A stretch of DNA of 64,000 nucleotides from Butyrivibrio sp. NC2002 (GCF_000702265.1 NZ_KL370880.1:617149-681148); one strand, 5' to 3'; shown: positions 42,079 through 50,521, counted from the stretch's first letter. A program made the numbers and translations. Notes: generated by a model not told the origin, from the letters alone.

Positions 42079-45057
42079 ATGAATGAACATGTGCAGCAGC
42101 ATTCAGACATAATTGAACATTTGCAATCCAAGATACAGGCGCTTACGGATGAAAATCGACTTCTGAAGCAGCGTATGGATGAAGCAGGTGTTTCGTATGC
42201 GGATATTGTGTCTGATAGTAAAGATAATTCATCAGAACTATATGATCCTAATCAGGGAGCGCGAATAAGGAAATTTGATGTTACAGATAAGGTTGCGAGC
42301 GATTTCTTTATGATGTTCTGCCGCGGCAGGAAGGATGTGTACGATCTTCGATATACAAATCCAAAGACCGGGAAAAACGGATATTATACACAGTGCTTTA
42401 ATCGTTGGGATAGAAACTGTCATATACAGAAAAAGGATAGTGTTCGGTGTAAGGACTGTGAACTTAGGGCGTACAAGCCGGTTACGTTGCCTCTTATAAA
42501 GGCTCATATGAAGGGAGAGGATCCTAACGGAAATGATGTCGTGGCGATATATCCGATGCTTGAGAATAATCTTTGTCAGTTGCTGGTATTTGATTTTGAT
42601 AACCATGCAAAAGGTGCAGAGCAGGATGACTATGCAAATGTAGATGACAGTTGGAAGGATGAGATAAATGCATTGCGACACATTTGTAAAAACCTGAATG
42701 TGGATGTGGTCGTAGAGCGGTCGAGGTCAGGACGAGGTGCACATTTATGGATATTCTTCAAAGAAATGATCCCAGCAAGGCTGGCTAGAAGATTTGGTTT
42801 TGCTTTGCTTGAGAAAGGTGCTGAATCTGTCAATCTGAAGTCGTTCAAATACTATGATCGAATGATACCGACACAGGATGCTCTCCCCACAGGCGGACTC
42901 GGAAATGTAATTGCTCTTCCTCTTCAAGGGATGGCATTAAAGTCAGGGAATAGTGCCTTTGTTGATGAAAACTGGAATGCATATGAAGATCAGTTAAAAC
43001 TTCTTGCAGGGACAAAACGCCTAGCCAGACAGGAGATAGAAGACTATCTTTCATTGTGGTACGGCTCAGGCACTACCGATGAGAATGATGGTAATGAGAC
43101 TCCTTGGGATAAGAATTCTGAGATTGAAGCCGGAAGTGTGAAGGGGGTGGTACATATCGTGCTGTCTGATCACATATACATTGATTCCACAGGGATGACG
43201 AATAAAGCGAAGAGACAGCTTCGCCGTATGGCAACATTTTCCAACAAGCAGTATTTTCAGAATCAGGCTATGGATATGCCAAATTACGACGAATCCAGGT
43301 TTATTTATCTTGGAAGGGATGAAGGCAAATATATTGTTCTGCCCCGCGGACTTCGAGAGAGAATCTTAAAGGAGTTTGATAAAGCAGGAGTGAAATATAA
43401 GATTGAAGATAAGAGGACTGAAGGCCGAAAGTTAAACATTTCATTCAAGGGAGAGCTCAGGGATTCCCAGATTCCTGCTGTGGATACTATGCTTGAAAAT
43501 GACGTGGGCATATTACATGCTGCCACAGCATTCGGAAAGACTGTAGTATGTTGCGACATGATAGCAAAAAGAGGTGTAAGCACACTGATCCTTGTCGACA
43601 GGGCGGATTTGATGAACCAGTGGATTAAACGTTTGGACGAGTTTCTCGAAATTGATGAAGAACTACCGGAATATCAGACAAAGACCGGAAGAACAAGAAA
43701 AAGAAAAACTTTGATAGGAAACCTTCAGGGAGCACATGATACGTTGACTGGGATAGTGGATGTAGCAATGATACGTTCCCTTAGGAAAAAGGACGGATTC
43801 CATCCGATGCTTAAGGAATATTCTCAGGTGTATTTTGATGAATGCCATCACGCAGCTTCAGACAGTGCAATAGAAGTGCTTCAGGAGATAAAAGCCAAGT
43901 ACGTGTACGGCGTAACAGCAACACCAAAGCGTGGAGATGGCAAAGAAAAGATCAATGAGTTTCTGCTTGGACCTATCAGGTACCGATTTACGGCGAAGGA
44001 TAGAGCAGAAGAACAGAATATAGATCATCTGGTATACCCTCGATTTACAAGGACTGTGAAACCACACCATCTGTCAAAAACACCATATGGCAATGATGCT
44101 TTTGAACTGATCAGAAATAACGATGTTCGTGATGATCAGATCATAAAAGATGTTGTGGCTTGTGTTCGGGCAGGAAGAACACCGGTTGTGCTGACAAAAT
44201 ATGTTGATCATGCAAAGAAGCTATCTGAGGGACTTAAAACATATGCTGACAGGCTGATCCTTTTGACGGGGGCAAATGGTACGAAAGCTCGCAGGGCGCA
44301 GGTAGAGGAACTGAACAACGTGGATGATTCTGATAGCCTGATCCTTGTGGGAACGGGTTCTTTACTTGGAGAGGGATTTGACTTCCCGAGACTTGATACG
44401 CTGTTTATGGCAACGCCGGTTTCAGGTGAAAATGTCGTGGAACAGTATGTAGGCCGTCTGAACAGGGATTATGATGGTAAAGAAAATGTTATCGTTTACG
44501 ACTATGTGGACAGCCATATTCCAAAGTTCGATAAAATGTATGCTGCAAGATTGAAGGCATATAAAAAGATCGGATATGAACTCTGTGTTAATATTGATGG
44601 CGAGAAGCAGAAGGCAAATGCTATCTATGACATAGAAAACTATGCAGATACCTATTGGAGAGATCTTGAAGAAGCAAAGAGGACAGTAATTGTTTCGAGC
44701 CCAAGACTTAATAATCAAAAAGTAAACCGTATCATCTCCGTTCTTGGCAACCGGCAGAAACTAGGTGTAAGGGTTACAATTGTTACCTGGCATCCGGACT
44801 CTTACAAATATGGAAGGGACGATGTCAGGATGGAACTTATGGAGAGACTTCGCAAAGCAGGCTTTGAAATCAGGCTTGTGGAGGAGTCATGCGAGCATTA
44901 TGCTGTGATCGATAATGAGATTGTATGGTATGGGAGCATGAATCTGCTGTCTAAGGAAGATGCTGAAGACAATCTTATGAGGGTATGCAGTAAAGATATT
45001 GCCGCAGAGCTTCTGGAGATGACGTTTGGTTCTAAAGTAGATATACAGGAATGGTGA
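42079..45057 (+). CDS. AEP primase-like / SF2 helicase / PLD-like fusion (TOTE conflict system type)
   Basis: About 992 residues. Order: leucine-rich coiled coil (to 35); DNA-binding-like region with cysteines (CFNRWDRNC ... CKDC, about 115-140) that may bind zinc; archaeo-eukaryotic primase-like domain with LLVFDFDNH (metal aspartates, about 170), ERSRSGRGAHLWIFF (about 215) and GGLGNVIALPLQG (about 272); SF2 helicase with HAATAFGKTVV (Walker A, about 480), YFDECHHA (about 588), VTATPKR (about 611), TGSLLGEGFDFP and QYVGRLNRD (about 790); and a C-terminal phospholipase-D-like domain (about 872-985) with EHYAVIDNEIVWYGSMN. This layout is known from TOTE-type conflict proteins, whose biology is little studied. 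ATG 42079 suits AGGAAG at 42063-42068 better than GTG 42070. Confidence 0.85.
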   Translation: MNEHVQQHSDIIEHLQSKIQALTDENRLLKQRMDEAGVSYADIVSDSKDNSSELYDPNQGARIRKFDVTDKVASDFFMMFCRGRKDVYDLRYTNPKTGKNGYYTQCFNRWDRNCHIQKKDSVRCKDCELRAYKPVTLPLIKAHMKGEDPNGNDVVAIYPMLENNLCQLLVFDFDNHAKGAEQDDYANVDDSWKDEINALRHICKNLNVDVVVERSRSGRGAHLWIFFKEMIPARLARRFGFALLEKGAESVNLKSFKYYDRMIPTQDALPTGGLGNVIALPLQGMALKSGNSAFVDENWNAYEDQLKLLAGTKRLARQEIEDYLSLWYGSGTTDENDGNETPWDKNSEIEAGSVKGVVHIVLSDHIYIDSTGMTNKAKRQLRRMATFSNKQYFQNQAMDMPNYDESRFIYLGRDEGKYIVLPRGLRERILKEFDKAGVKYKIEDKRTEGRKLNISFKGELRDSQIPAVDTMLENDVGILHAATAFGKTVVCCDMIAKRGVSTLILVDRADLMNQWIKRLDEFLEIDEELPEYQTKTGRTRKRKTLIGNLQGAHDTLTGIVDVAMIRSLRKKDGFHPMLKEYSQVYFDECHHAASDSAIEVLQEIKAKYVYGVTATPKRGDGKEKINEFLLGPIRYRFTAKDRAEEQNIDHLVYPRFTRTVKPHHLSKTPYGNDAFELIRNNDVRDDQIIKDVVACVRAGRTPVVLTKYVDHAKKLSEGLKTYADRLILLTGANGTKARRAQVEELNNVDDSDSLILVGTGSLLGEGFDFPRLDTLFMATPVSGENVVEQYVGRLNRDYDGKENVIVYDYVDSHIPKFDKMYAARLKAYKKIGYELCVNIDGEKQKANAIYDIENYADTYWRDLEEAKRTVIVSSPRLNNQKVNRIISVLGNRQKLGVRVTIVTWHPDSYKYGRDDVRMELMERLRKAGFEIRLVEESCEHYAVIDNEIVWYGSMNLLSKEDAEDNLMRVCSKDIAAELLEMTFGSKVDIQEW

Positions 45058-45212
45058 TAGAGTCGTGAGATGCATATAACATCGAGTGACGAGTATAATG
45101 GATGGGGCATTCGGAGATAGGCGTTGCGATTAATACCAATACGCATATCAGTTATGAATTGTCGGATCTTATGCTGGCAAATTAAAATAAAAAAGGTGTC
45201 TAAGCCATGGTG
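45058..45212. other. Gap after the primase-helicase gene
   Basis: No gene or structured element is recognised between the helicase stop and the REP-like copy at 45213. Together with the repeat, terminator and promoter that follow, this makes a 383-base gene-free stretch. Confidence 0.5.
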
Positions 45213-45277
45213 ATGAGAGGAAATTGCAATATGAATTTGAAAAATGGACCACAAACCCCGTCCCCTAGGACCAAAAG
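45213..45277 (+). repeat. Second copy of the RAYT right end (65 bp)
   Basis: Identical to 41682-41746 except for one base. The two copies point the same way and bracket the winged-helix and primase-helicase genes. Confidence 0.9.
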
Positions 45278-45321
45278 GAATTGCAACTTGTCGTTAGGGT
45301 AATTGGGTAAACAACAATAAT

Positions 45322-45363
45322 AAAAATGTCGGTTGACTGTATAGGGTTGATCGACATTTTTTA
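45322..45363 (+). terminator. Intrinsic terminator before the HTH gene
   Basis: AAAAATGTCG (45322-45331) pairs perfectly with CGACATTTTT (45352-45361). The 20-base loop contains weaker pairing. Confidence 0.75.
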
Positions 45364-45392
45364 TTGACAACACGCATCGCGTATGTGATACT
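45364..45392 (+). promoter_or_regulatory. Promoter with overlapping inverted-repeat operator
   Basis: TTGACA (45364-45369), 17-base spacer, GATACT (45387-45392). An inverted repeat CATCGCGTAT (45375-45384) and ATACGCAATG (45397-45406), half-site CATYGCGTAT, spans the -10 box and is a fitting operator for the HTH protein encoded directly downstream. Confidence 0.75.
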
Positions 45393-45440
45393 AATGATAC
45401 GCAATGAGTATAGAAACATTGAATGAATGGGGTGACTTGC

Positions 45441-45671
45441 ATGGATAGCAGAGATTATTTGATAGAATTAAGAAACAGTACTGGAATGTCGAGAAAAGAG
45501 TTTTGTGCGTATTTTGAAATTCCGTATCGTACACTGCAGGATTGGGAATTGGGAAATAGGAAAATGCCAGATTATCTTTTGAGATTGATGGCGTATAAAA
45601 TCGAGATGGAAAAACTTGCAGATGATAGTAATAATAATGGGGAAAAGGGGAAAAACGATGATGGAAGATAA
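45441..45671 (+). CDS. Small XRE-type HTH protein
   Basis: A 76-residue helix-turn-helix protein (ELRNSTGMSRKEFCAYF, IPYRTLQDWELGNRKMPDYL), a type common at the start of clostridial mobile islands. ATG 45441 is chosen because GGGGTGAC lies at the right distance; a further ATG at 45423 has none. The inverted repeat over its promoter suggests self-repression. The stop overlaps the start of the next gene. Confidence 0.85.
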   Translation: MDSRDYLIELRNSTGMSRKEFCAYFEIPYRTLQDWELGNRKMPDYLLRLMAYKIEMEKLADDSNNNGEKGKNDDGR

Positions 45672-45885
45672 GGTACAATTATTCGAAGATCAGCCTATAA
45701 GGACGGCTTGGGTAGAAGACGAAGAAGAGTGGTATTTTTCAATAGTTGATGTGGTGGGTGTGTTAACTGAGCAGCAGACCTTTGATGGAGCTCGTGACTA
45801 TTGGAAAGTGCTAAAAAGCAGGCTTAAGGAGGAAGGAAATCAGTTGGTTACAAATTGTAACCAACTGAAAATGGAGAATAACTAA
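45658..45885 (+). pseudogene. Bro-N domain protein, truncated
   Basis: About 75 residues: VQLFEDQPIRTAWVEDEEEW, FSIVDVVGVLTEQ and ARDYWKVLKSRLKEEGNQL are the start of a Bro-N/phage antirepressor domain. Homologues continue for a hundred residues or more after QLKM, whereas here three further codons and a stop follow. It could be a functional short form, but loss of the 3' part is more likely. The end of the frame contains a perfect palindrome (45841-45867). Confidence 0.65.
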
Positions 45886-46530
45886 ATGGGACAGTTTGAT
45901 TTAGAAAAATTGGATAAAGCACTTATTTATGTAGATCGTATAGCAGATGGAAAAAATCCTATAAACAATATGCCGGCAGATAATGATGATGTTATGAATG
46001 ATCCTAATGTTATTAGATGTATGTTTTTTATCAAAGATGTGCTTTTGGCGCTTAAGGAAAATGGTGGAGTGATTGGAAAAGCTTCAGGGATTAAGAAAAA
46101 AGAATTCCCTATGGAGTCACTTTCTGAGTATCAGTTTATAGAGACAAAAACGATAACAAGATTTACAGAGCAATTGAATTCTGTAATAAATGAAAAAGAA
46201 TACAAAAAGCTGTCGTATAAAGCGATAACTGATTGGCTCAAGAAGAATGGCTATTTGATAGAAAAAGAGGATAATCAGTTAAATAAAAAAGTAACACTGA
46301 CTACAGAAAAGGGACAAGCTGTTGGAATAACACATTCTTTGCAAACTAGCATGAACGGAACCGCGTATTATAGGATAGAATATGACAAGATGGGGCAAGA
46401 GTTTGTTTTGCAGAATCTTTCTGAAATTATAAAAAGTCAAGGGCTGGGAAGAAACCCTGACACAGAGTTCCGGCGCAGAGAAATTTGTGGTATTTTTCTC
46501 AGTGGTACTGACACTCATGAATTATACTAG
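45886..46530 (+). CDS. Protein of unknown function, probably with altered C terminus
   Basis: 214 residues. FDLEKLDKALIYVDRIADG, NPINNMPA and DPNVIRCMFFIKDVL form an N-terminal domain that I recognise only as recurrent in Lachnospiraceae accessory DNA; the middle (YKAITDWLKKNGYL) looks like a winged helix. No function is known to me. From about residue 185 (46436 onwards) the same bases encode, in another frame, the signature region of an SMC-like ATPase, so the natural end of this protein has probably been replaced by out-of-frame sequence. GGAGA lies ahead of the ATG. Confidence 0.6.
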   Translation: MGQFDLEKLDKALIYVDRIADGKNPINNMPADNDDVMNDPNVIRCMFFIKDVLLALKENGGVIGKASGIKKKEFPMESLSEYQFIETKTITRFTEQLNSVINEKEYKKLSYKAITDWLKKNGYLIEKEDNQLNKKVTLTTEKGQAVGITHSLQTSMNGTAYYRIEYDKMGQEFVLQNLSEIIKSQGLGRNPDTEFRRREICGIFLSGTDTHELY

Positions 46531-46834
46531 GTCATCAGCGGGGCTTGTCAGCAAAAACGTCAAGAGTGTGCTGATCCTTGATAATCCTTTTGGAAAAATA
46601 ACTTCAGCGCATCTTTTGAAGCCGATGTTTGATATAGCAAAGCACTTCAATGTACAGTTGATTTGCCTGTCAGATATCAATAAGAGTGATGTTGTTGGCT
46701 GCTTTGATTGCGTTATCAAGCTTGTTATAAAGGCACAGAAACTTTCAAACTTCGAAATAATGACGCATGAGGGTAATGAGAGGATAGAGCATGGCTACTA
46801 TAAGATTATGAACGGACAGATGAGTTTGTTTTGA
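46436..46834 (+). pseudogene. SMC-like ABC ATPase, 3' remnant
   Basis: An uninterrupted frame without its own start codon encodes the last 132 residues of an SMC/Rad50-like ATPase: LTQSSGAEKFVVFFSV (ABC signature), LMNYTR, VLILDNPFGKITSAHLL (Walker B and D loop) and FNVQLICLSDIN. Walker A, the coiled coil and everything upstream are absent, and a stop in this frame sits directly before 46436. A deletion therefore joined this 3' end, out of frame, to the preceding gene. Large proteins of this type belong to SMC-based systems of Firmicutes. Confidence 0.7.
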
Positions 46835-46886
46835 TGATAAAGACTTTTTTATTTGTCTAAACATATTAGTCGGAGGTATTCATATA

Positions 46887-47894
46887 ATGAATGAATATGG
46901 GGAAGTTATCATCTACCAAACAGATGATGGCTTAACGAAACTTAATGTAAATCTTCAAAATGAAACAGTATGGCTTACTATCGATCAAATGGCAGAATTG
47001 TTTCAGAGAGATAAATCAACAATCTCAAGACATATAAATAAGATTTTTAAAGAGGGAGAGTTGGTTAGAGAGGCAACTGTTGCATTTTTTGCAACAGTTC
47101 AAATTGAAGGTGGAAGAAAAGTTGAAAGAAACATAGAGTACTTTAATCTGGATGTTATTATTTCTGTTGGATATAGAGTTAAATCTAAGCGTGGTACACA
47201 GTTCCGAATTTGGGCAAATTCCGTACTGAAGGAGTATATCATTAAAGGATTTGCAATGGACGATGAGCGCCTGAAGGGTAATGGCGGTGGAAATTACTGG
47301 AAAGAACTATTAGATAGAATCAGAGATATCCGTTCGTCGGAAAAAGTTCTTTATAGGCAGGTTCTAGATCTTTATGCAACCAGCGTGGATTACAATCCAA
47401 AAAGTGACGAGTCAATCCAATTCTTCAAAATTGTTCAGAATAAATTACACTATGCAGCACATGGTCATACCGCAGCTGAAGTGATTTATGAAAGAGCAGA
47501 TGCTGAAAAGCCTTTTATGGGATTAACTTCATTTGCGGGTGAGTTGCCCGCACTTAAGGATATTGGAATCGCAAAGAATTATCTGAAAGAGGATGAACTA
47601 AAGATTCTAAACAATCTTGTATCAGGTTATTTTGATTTAGCAGAGATTAATGCAATAGAGCATAAACCTATGTACATGAGCGATTATGTTGAACAGCTTG
47701 ATTCGATATTGACTTCCGGAAACAGAAAACTGTTGGAGGGACCGGGGAAAGTTAGTCATGAAAAGGCTCTTAGTAAAGCAAAGGAAGAATACAGGAAATA
47801 CCAGGAGACAACCATTTCGCCTGTTGAAGAAGAGTATATGAAGAGCATAAAAGATGTTGCAAAAGAAGCAAAAATACAAAGCAGGAAAAAATAG
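46887..47894 (+). CDS. RhuM family protein
   Basis: A 335-residue protein with the RhuM (virulence RhuM) layout: EVIIYQTDDGLTKLNV, an N-terminal winged helix (TIDQMAELFQRDKSTISRHI), YFNLDVIISVGYRVKSKRG, and the central FFKIVQNKLHYAAHGHTAAE with AEKPFMGLTSFAG. RhuM genes occur in genomic islands next to restriction or toxin genes; the biochemical activity is not established. GTCGGAGG precedes the ATG. It looks complete. Confidence 0.9.
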   Translation: MNEYGEVIIYQTDDGLTKLNVNLQNETVWLTIDQMAELFQRDKSTISRHINKIFKEGELVREATVAFFATVQIEGGRKVERNIEYFNLDVIISVGYRVKSKRGTQFRIWANSVLKEYIIKGFAMDDERLKGNGGGNYWKELLDRIRDIRSSEKVLYRQVLDLYATSVDYNPKSDESIQFFKIVQNKLHYAAHGHTAAEVIYERADAEKPFMGLTSFAGELPALKDIGIAKNYLKEDELKILNNLVSGYFDLAEINAIEHKPMYMSDYVEQLDSILTSGNRKLLEGPGKVSHEKALSKAKEEYRKYQETTISPVEEEYMKSIKDVAKEAKIQSRKK

Positions 47895-47990
47895 GAATCT
47901 GCTTTACTTATGAGGACTCTTGTAACAGAATAGTTATGTCGGTGCAAGACCATCTATATTGCACCTTCACTTGCACCTTTTGCCGGTCAA

Positions 47991-48020
47991 ACTTTGCCAA
48001 ATATTGCCAAGGATTGCCAC
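47991..48020. repeat. Three tandem decamers (iteron-like)
   Basis: ACTTTGCCAA, ATATTGCCAA and GGATTGCCAC follow one another with no spacing (47991-48000, 48001-48010, 48011-48020). Just upstream, GGTGCAA and TTGCACC (47941-47947 and 47959-47965) form an inverted repeat. The position is the right edge of the accessory region. Confidence 0.35.
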
Positions 48021-48096
48021 GAAAATGAGAAAAACACGTTGGATGAAAATAGGCTTAAAACCAGTAAATACGCAGAAATAGAGGTTTTTTACTAAG

Positions 48097-48678
48097 ATGA
48101 TTAAGATTTTATTCGTCTGCCACGGCAATATATGCCGGTCTACAATGGCGGAATTTATTATGAAGGACATTGTGCGTAAACAGAATATGTCTGAACTTTT
48201 TCATATAGAGTCTTCGGCGACGCATACTGATGAGATATGGAATGGGCAGGGAAGTCCTGTTTATCCCCCTGCGAAGGAAAAACTCAGAGAGCATGGGATA
48301 GGAACGGCAGACAATGAACTGGGAGTTAGTAGCAAAAGAGCCAGACTTACAAGCCGTACTGACTATGATAAATTCGATTTTATTATAGGCATGGATAGTG
48401 CCAATATCAGGGATCTGAACAGACTCTTTGGAGGTGACCCTGAAAATAAGATTTTCAAGATGCTGGAGTTTGCCGGAAGAAGTGGAGATGTGGCTGATCC
48501 GTGGTACACGGGGAATTTTGATGATACATGGATTGACTGCTCGGAAGGGTGTCATGGTCTGTTCAGGAGCATTATTACAGATCCAAAGTATGCAGAATAT
48601 TTAAGCAGTGCTATGGACTTAGACGACTTTGATGAACCGGAGCAGGGGCTGATATTTGATGACTTTCCAAGAGGATAA
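48097..48678 (+). CDS. Low-molecular-weight protein tyrosine phosphatase
   Basis: A 193-residue phosphatase with the N-terminal active-site loop VCHGNICRSTMAE (CX5R plus S) and the general-acid aspartate in VADPWYTGNFDDTW. It removes phosphate from tyrosine residues, in some bacteria controlling capsule synthesis kinases. It is longer than the usual 150-160 residues because of an acidic C-terminal tail (DLDDFDEPEQGLIFDDF). Ribosome binding site is weak. It begins the stable chromosome right of the accessory region. Confidence 0.93.
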   Translation: MIKILFVCHGNICRSTMAEFIMKDIVRKQNMSELFHIESSATHTDEIWNGQGSPVYPPAKEKLREHGIGTADNELGVSSKRARLTSRTDYDKFDFIIGMDSANIRDLNRLFGGDPENKIFKMLEFAGRSGDVADPWYTGNFDDTWIDCSEGCHGLFRSIITDPKYAEYLSSAMDLDDFDEPEQGLIFDDFPRG

Positions 48679-48795
48679 TGGGAATAGATTTATGAGGGGA
48701 CCAGGCCCAATACGAGTCCGGTATTTGTTTTTTTGAAGAAAAACAAATACCTACACATGATCCGGCAAAAAAATATGAAAAACGAAGGTAATATA

Positions 48796-49488
48796 ATGAT
48801 CAGAAATATAGAATTATCGGAAATATCTGACGGAAAGCTCTATGATGCTGCAGACATGGCAAAGCTTGGCGTTGGCGATTGTGCCGGCTGTCATTCGTGC
48901 TGTTGCACAATGGGAGATACAGTTGTACTTGATCCCTACGATATTTACAGCCTTGAAAAAGGTCTCGGGAAAAGCTTCGAAGAGTTGCAGAAAGAGAATA
49001 TAGACCTGCGAGTTGTGGATGGAATAATACTTCCCTGCCTTGCTATGAAAAGTAAGGTACAAGTAAATGGCACAGGTGAAGGAGCATCACAAAGAGAAGA
49101 TGATGCCTGCTCATTTTTAAACGAAGACGGAAGATGCAGTATACATACATTCAGACCCGGATTCTGCAGACTGTTTCCGCTTGGAAGGATTTATGAAAAC
49201 GATACTCACAAGTATTTTATTCAGGTAAATGAGTGCAAAAAAGAAAGACAGACAAAAGTAAAAATAAAAAAATGGATAGGCATACCTGATTTTTCTGAAT
49301 ATGAGAAGTATGTGGATGACTGGCATTACTTTTTTAAGGGAATATCAGAGAGAGCACCTGAAATGGAAGATGGCCAATTAAAAGCAGTGAATATGGGCCT
49401 TTTAAAAACATTCTTCATAGCTCCTTATGATATTGAAAAAGATTTCTATCCTCAATTCTATGAACGCATGTCCAGAATTGGTTTTTAA
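48796..49488 (+). CDS. YkgJ family cysteine cluster protein
   Basis: About 230 residues with DCAGCHSCCCTMG near the N terminus and CSFLNEDGRCSIHTFRPGFC in the middle, the cysteine pattern of the YkgJ/CxxCxxCC family that binds zinc or an iron-sulfur cluster. Function is unknown. ATG 48796 is preferred since the family starts here and AAGG lies upstream; an ATG 63 bases earlier is less likely. Confidence 0.88.
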   Translation: MIRNIELSEISDGKLYDAADMAKLGVGDCAGCHSCCCTMGDTVVLDPYDIYSLEKGLGKSFEELQKENIDLRVVDGIILPCLAMKSKVQVNGTGEGASQREDDACSFLNEDGRCSIHTFRPGFCRLFPLGRIYENDTHKYFIQVNECKKERQTKVKIKKWIGIPDFSEYEKYVDDWHYFFKGISERAPEMEDGQLKAVNMGLLKTFFIAPYDIEKDFYPQFYERMSRIGF

Positions 49489-49582
49489 AACAGACAAATA
49501 TTTTCAAAAGACCTTTATGCGCTTTGATTATGGCATCATCGGTTATATAATTGAGTCGAAAAAATAATCGAAAAGGTACAAG

Positions 49583-50353
49583 ATGAACTATATATACGAA
49601 ACACATTTACATACAATTGAGGCAAGCGCGTGCAGTACAACACCTGCTGAGGATTATATTGACTACATGATAAAATGCGGATACAGCGGTTTTATCGTGA
49701 CAGATCATTTCTTTAACGGCAACAGCTGTGTTCCCAAGGATATTCCGTGGGAGAAGAGGATTGAGCAGTATTGCAGTGGATATGAGCATGCACTTGAAGC
49801 AGCAAAGGGAACAGATCTTACTGTGATGTTTGGGATAGAATACAATTTTCAAGGGGACGAGTATCTTCTTTATGGCGTTGACAAAGAGTGGCTTCTTGAA
49901 AATGATGACATCATGGAAAAAACAAGGCATGAAGTATATGACCTGGTCCATGAAGCCGGAGGAATAATGATCCAGGCGCACCCATACAGAGAAAGAGGCT
50001 ATTTGTCAGCAATCCATCTTACGCCTTCTGTCTGCGATGGTGCTGAGGTGTTCAACGCAGGCAATCCTGACTATCAGAATGCGCTGGGCTATCAGTATGC
50101 CAAGGATCATGACTTTTTGATGGCAGCAGGTTCAGATATTCATTTTTTCCCGATCATATCGATGGGCGGAATGAGCTTTCACTATAAGATCAATTCGATC
50201 AGCGAATATGTGGAAGCCTTTATGAAGGGAGATGGAACTCCGGTTTACAAGCTTGACCCTGCTTCAGGGAAAAATCCATTCATTGATGTTGAAAAGTCAA
50301 AGTCACTAACAGAGATTTCTAAAAATCCGGAATTGCCGGTAATATGGCACTAA
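49583..50353 (+). CDS. PHP domain phosphoesterase
   Basis: A 256-residue PHP-superfamily metal hydrolase: YETHLHTIEASAC, FIVTDHFFNG, MIQAHPYRE and AAGSDIHFFP provide the metal-binding histidines and aspartates. Related proteins hydrolyse nucleotides or histidinol phosphate; this one resembles the short single-domain forms with unknown substrate. Ribosome binding site is only GGTACAAG. Confidence 0.88.
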   Translation: MNYIYETHLHTIEASACSTTPAEDYIDYMIKCGYSGFIVTDHFFNGNSCVPKDIPWEKRIEQYCSGYEHALEAAKGTDLTVMFGIEYNFQGDEYLLYGVDKEWLLENDDIMEKTRHEVYDLVHEAGGIMIQAHPYRERGYLSAIHLTPSVCDGAEVFNAGNPDYQNALGYQYAKDHDFLMAAGSDIHFFPIISMGGMSFHYKINSISEYVEAFMKGDGTPVYKLDPASGKNPFIDVEKSKSLTEISKNPELPVIWH

Positions 50354-50464
50354 AAATGGTGGAAAAACATTATCTGCGCATTTAATTCTCACCGGAGGAG
50401 CCTTGGAGCGGGTGAATGACCTCTCGAGATGTGGGAAGTATATAATAATGATTAAAGAATGTAA

Positions 50465-50521
50465 AAAGACTTTATGCTAGTAGGCGTTTGTAAACAAAAA
50501 CAGCATAAGGTCTTTCTTATT
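50465..50521 (+). terminator. Hairpin before the second chemoreceptor
   Basis: A 14-bp stem with one G-T pair (50465-50478 with 50502-50515) followed by a T-rich tail. It lies between the PHP gene and the chemoreceptor. Confidence 0.65.

Noticed and set aside
50384-50440. Riboswitch before the second chemoreceptor
   Set aside because: A G-rich stretch (CACCGGAGGAGCC) caught the eye but does not match any riboswitch consensus I know.
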